Of a stretch of 55,205 nt of DNA, positions 52,726 to 55,205 are shown piece by piece. The stretch's first letter is position 1; each line of letters opens with the position of its first letter. The notes beneath the pieces are model-generated. The model saw only the letters and a program-made list of their open reading frames with translations, was not told where the DNA came from and did not search any database. A program made the translations under genes and the position numbers. This DNA is from an uncultured Lentisphaerota bacterium (GTDB lineage Bacteria > Verrucomicrobiota > Lentisphaeria > Oligosphaerales > CAITYL01), in the NCBI GenBank assembly GCA_903894975.1, contig CAITSE010000302.1, positions 1 through 55,205 on the forward strand, given 5' to 3'.

Positions 52726-52763
52726 ACCACAGTGCCACCGTGAGAAAATCTCTTCCGTTCCGG
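52726..52763. repeat. CACGGAGG-family repeat, right-end fragment
   Basis: ACCACAGTGCCACCGTGAG with AAAATCTC and TTCCGTTCCGG, similar to the right end of the 100-bp element and to 33302-33328. It directly precedes the 3' end of the exported hydrolase gene. Confidence 0.5.
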
Positions 52764-52768
52764 CTTTG

Positions 52769-55156
52769 TCAGGGCTGCGGGAGGCCGTCGACGCGGCGGC
52801 CCAGGGCCGGGAGGCGGGTGCCGTCCGGCAGGGAAACCGGCGCGTCACCGAAGTTGACGGTGACCGTCACGCCGTTGGCAAAACGTGTGCGCTGGACGGC
52901 ATGGTCGGGGGTCAGCCACTCGTGGGAGAGCATCTCGGAATAGCCGGTCGCCCGCGCCACCGGCGTGGCCGCCTGGTAACTCTGCACAAACCGGTCCTTG
53001 TTCGCCGCCCAAATCTTGCGGTCGAACATGAACATCGGCGGTGTGCCGTAAAGGGCGTTCCAGAGATCCCGCCGGTCCCAGAGCTTGGGCAACTTGTTGT
53101 TATAATCGCCCCAGTACCACTGGGCCACCACACAGTCGTGGTAGACCAACTCCCACAGCGGCAGGCGGTAAGCATGTCCGGTCTGGAAGGCAGCGACCGG
53201 CGCCGGAACCTCGTCCCAGATCCGCGCCATGTCCCGCCCCGCGTCGGGAATGCGGTACGGGCCGAGGCTGAGCATGCCTTCGAAATAATGTACGAACGGC
53301 ACGGCGGCGTCATGCCCCGTCTCGCTGCCGCAGACCAGGCCGCAGCCTTCGCTGACGTACCGGAGCAGTTCCATCTTGTAGAACTTGCTCTCGGTACGGG
53401 TCATGGGATGCCGCGGATGATAGCACTCGCGCCAGGGCGCGGCGGTGGTGGTGTCGAGGAAGCGGCAGCGGTAGGGACGGATCGCCAACTCGGGCGGGAT
53501 GCGCCGTTTCGCATAGGGCAGTGCCTGCCGGTCGCAGAGGGTGCCGCACGGGAGCATCTTGCCGTCCTTGGTCTCGACTTCCCAGCCGCGCACCCAGCCG
53601 CCGTCCGCGCCGATCATCAGGTCGTCGTTCTTCCAGGCGTCGCTGGTCCAATCCGGGTGCAGCCATTTGAGGCGCGGAAATTCCGCGGGGTTCATGGCGT
53701 CCTGGTAAAGGTCGTAGCGGCTGGTCAGGAAACCCTGGTCATTCAGCGCCTTGATCTGGTCCGGCGGCAGGGCGCTGCTCCAGAGGACGCGCCCGATGCC
53801 GAGGGCCTTCAGGTCGCGGCACCACGCCGCGGCGTCGCCATCCCAGCACCAGATGTTCACGGCGCCGACCAGCAGATCCACGGCGGGAACGGCCTTGCGC
53901 TTCTCCGCCAGGGTCTTGAAAAGCCCGGTCTGCTTCGCGAATTCGCGGTAGCGCTTGGCCATGGCGACATAGCCGCCCTTGTCCACCAGGACATAGCGGA
54001 TGACGCGCTCAGGCCCGAACCGCTGCTTTTGCGGCTCCCATTGCGGAACCAGCCCCAGCAAACCGCCACAACGGGGAATGGACACGGACGCGTCATCCGC
54101 GGTCTCGACGATCGCCATCCAGCCTGTCCCGCCCTCACCCATGGCGCCGTACCACGGCATGCACAGCCCGTGGCCGCCGTAAAGATAGTAGTGCATCGCG
54201 GGCAGGGACATGTCGTCCACCGGATAGCTGATGCCCTCGTTGACCGGCAGGATGAGCCGCTCGCCCCTGGCGGACGCGAACGGCGCGGGCCAGGCCAGCG
54301 GCCCTTCCATCTCCCCGTCGCCGCGGATGCCGACAACCAGTTCGGGCCTGTCGCCATCAAGCCCCGCCCGCACCGTCAGTTCGCGCTGGGACACGGGATC
54401 GAACAATTTCACGGCCACGGCCGCCGGCCCGTTGGCCTGGGCGTCGAGAACGGCCAGGGCGCCCCCGCCTTCCACCTGTTGCACCCAGTTCCGGTTGGCG
54501 CGGAGATCCTTCACGGCAAAGGTCGCGTCGGCGGTGCGGAAGGTGACTTCGAGGGCGTTGTTGCGAAAGGTGATAACGCCCGGCAGCCCCGGCGCGCGCA
54601 ACGCCGCGAGTCCCTTTTGCCGCGTCAGGGTGAAATCATCGCACCACACGGTGGAGGAATCGTCCCCGGTGAGACGCGGCTTGATCGTGGCGACGCCCGG
54701 CGGCACGACGAAACGGGAGCGCAGGAGGCGCCAGTCCGGGGTCGCGGCCGTTGACCGCCCGGCGTACATCCAGTCGCTGACATTGCCGACGGCATCGCGG
54801 GTGACCACGCTCAGCATCGCATTGCCCGCGCCCTGGACCCGGACCCAGGCGGTCAGTTCGAAGATCTCGCCGGGCTGAACATCCAGCGTGAGGGAAGAAC
54901 TGAGGCTCCAGTCTTTCCGGCCGGTGTGTTCCAGACGCAGGGCCTGGGCGCCGCCATGGCGCACGGCGGGATCGAACGCGGCCTTGCCGGCGCCGGTCTC
55001 ACGGGTCCAGAACGGATCCCAGCCGTCCAGACCCTTTTCAAAATCGCCATTCACGAGAAGATTCCCGCCGGCCGCGTCCGCCGGCTCAGGAGCCGCCGCC
55101 GCGACCAGGCCGCAGAATACCGGGAGCCAGCACAGAGCAAGAAATAAACGGTTCAT
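52769..55156 (-). CDS. Exported GH101/GH129-like glycoside hydrolase with CBM
   Basis: A 795-residue protein with a signal peptide (cleaved after AAAA, about residue 21). Residues about 30-190 are a CBM4/9-like module (LLVNGDFEKGLDGW). The catalytic part (about 230-760) is a TIM-barrel type with the motif FLDTTTAAPWRECYHPRHPMTR, in which the Asp after Leu is the likely nucleophile, and LVCGSETGHDAAVPFVHY, in which the Glu is the likely acid/base. I recall a similar arrangement from GH101/GH129-related enzymes acting on N-acetylgalactosaminides. Substrate and activity need not be the same here. It fills the minus strand almost to the window end and is complete. Confidence 0.78.
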   Translation of the reverse strand: MNRLFLALCWLPVFCGLVAAAAPEPADAAGGNLLVNGDFEKGLDGWDPFWTRETGAGKAAFDPAVRHGGAQALRLEHTGRKDWSLSSSLTLDVQPGEIFELTAWVRVQGAGNAMLSVVTRDAVGNVSDWMYAGRSTAATPDWRLLRSRFVVPPGVATIKPRLTGDDSSTVWCDDFTLTRQKGLAALRAPGLPGVITFRNNALEVTFRTADATFAVKDLRANRNWVQQVEGGGALAVLDAQANGPAAVAVKLFDPVSQRELTVRAGLDGDRPELVVGIRGDGEMEGPLAWPAPFASARGERLILPVNEGISYPVDDMSLPAMHYYLYGGHGLCMPWYGAMGEGGTGWMAIVETADDASVSIPRCGGLLGLVPQWEPQKQRFGPERVIRYVLVDKGGYVAMAKRYREFAKQTGLFKTLAEKRKAVPAVDLLVGAVNIWCWDGDAAAWCRDLKALGIGRVLWSSALPPDQIKALNDQGFLTSRYDLYQDAMNPAEFPRLKWLHPDWTSDAWKNDDLMIGADGGWVRGWEVETKDGKMLPCGTLCDRQALPYAKRRIPPELAIRPYRCRFLDTTTAAPWRECYHPRHPMTRTESKFYKMELLRYVSEGCGLVCGSETGHDAAVPFVHYFEGMLSLGPYRIPDAGRDMARIWDEVPAPVAAFQTGHAYRLPLWELVYHDCVVAQWYWGDYNNKLPKLWDRRDLWNALYGTPPMFMFDRKIWAANKDRFVQSYQAATPVARATGYSEMLSHEWLTPDHAVQRTRFANGVTVTVNFGDAPVSLPDGTRLPALGRRVDGLPQP

Positions 55157-55190
55157 GGCGGGAGCCTTTTTATTTCCAGCCTGAATTATT

Positions 55191-55205
55191 CACCACAGAG
55201 TTCAC
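55191..55205. repeat. CACAGAG-type repeat, cut by window end
   Basis: CACCACAGAGTTCAC at the very end, resembling the CCACAAAG/CACAGAG-style repeats elsewhere. Only the beginning is visible. Confidence 0.35.

Overview
The window is a GC-rich stretch of a bacterial chromosome, with no rRNA, tRNA, CRISPR array, transposase or phage genes that I can see. The gene content fits the PVC superphylum (Verrucomicrobiota, Kiritimatiellota or Lentisphaerota). Pointers are a PEP-CTERM surface protein, a pseudopilin-like protein with the H-X9-DG motif, a DUF4175-like giant membrane protein, several exported polysaccharide-active enzymes and many small lipoproteins. This placement is inference from gene families, not from a phylogenetic marker.

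Layout. 0.1-2.6 kb: an ABC-2 exporter (ATPase, permease, TPR protein) with overlapping genes. 2.8-3.7 kb: a lower-GC zinc-ribbon membrane protein. 3.9-6.8 kb: glmM, a small secretin-like (STN) exported protein and a left-handed beta-helix sugar-phosphate acyl/nucleotidyl transferase, probably UDP-GlcNAc supply. 7.0-11.2 kb: an alpha/beta hydrolase, a cassette of two unknown membrane proteins and an exported lipase, and an orphan ABC-2 permease. 11.3-15.5 kb (minus): proA with a small membrane protein, then two tandem exported alpha/beta-hydrolase-like proteins without a recognisable serine nucleophile. 15.9-23.3 kb: two tandem exported GH16 enzymes, an H-X9-DG protein and a large exported protein of unknown function. 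23.4-26.4 kb (minus): a HAD phosphatase, an SMP-30 lactonase and a DAHP synthase. The DAHP synthase is preceded by an aromatic-rich leader peptide and an intrinsic terminator. 26.7-29.4 kb: three small lipoproteins and a cNMP-binding/rhodanese protein. 29.5-36.3 kb (minus): a GH2 beta-galactosidase, dnaG and a TPR lipoprotein. 36.5-43.6 kb: an RlmM-like methyltransferase, a HAD-LarE fusion (minus), an aldo/keto reductase, a GH63-like glycosidase and a PEP-CTERM protein. 43.7-55.2 kb (minus): a HicB antitoxin remnant, an ABC-F ATPase, a YafK-like protein, a DUF362 ferredoxin protein, the DUF4175-like giant, a nucleotidyltransferase pair and an exported GH101/GH129-like hydrolase.

Two things stand out. 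First, the DAHP synthase leader at 24.45-24.6 kb has the layout of a classical ribosome-mediated attenuator; its peptide contains Phe-Gly-Phe-Trp-Phe-Tyr and a later Tyr, covering all three end products of the pathway. Second, the intergenic DNA is full of short-period degenerate tandem repeats and small hairpins. There are heptads of the type SAAYRTT, GGATTTT and AGGGTTC, and nonamers of the type CCACGAATT, GATCCGTCC and TTCCGTTCC. There are also triloop hairpins and a roughly 100-bp element built on CACGGAGG-like units. Repeats often come as facing inverted pairs, and in three genes they supply the C-terminal codons. One copy of the 100-bp family adjoins the truncated hicB.

Metabolic reading: the cell exports GH16 and GH101/129-like enzymes with carbohydrate-binding modules and keeps a GH2 beta-galactosidase and a GH63-like enzyme inside. 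This suits a degrader of complex, probably marine or host-type, glycans. The substrates cannot be fixed from sequence alone.
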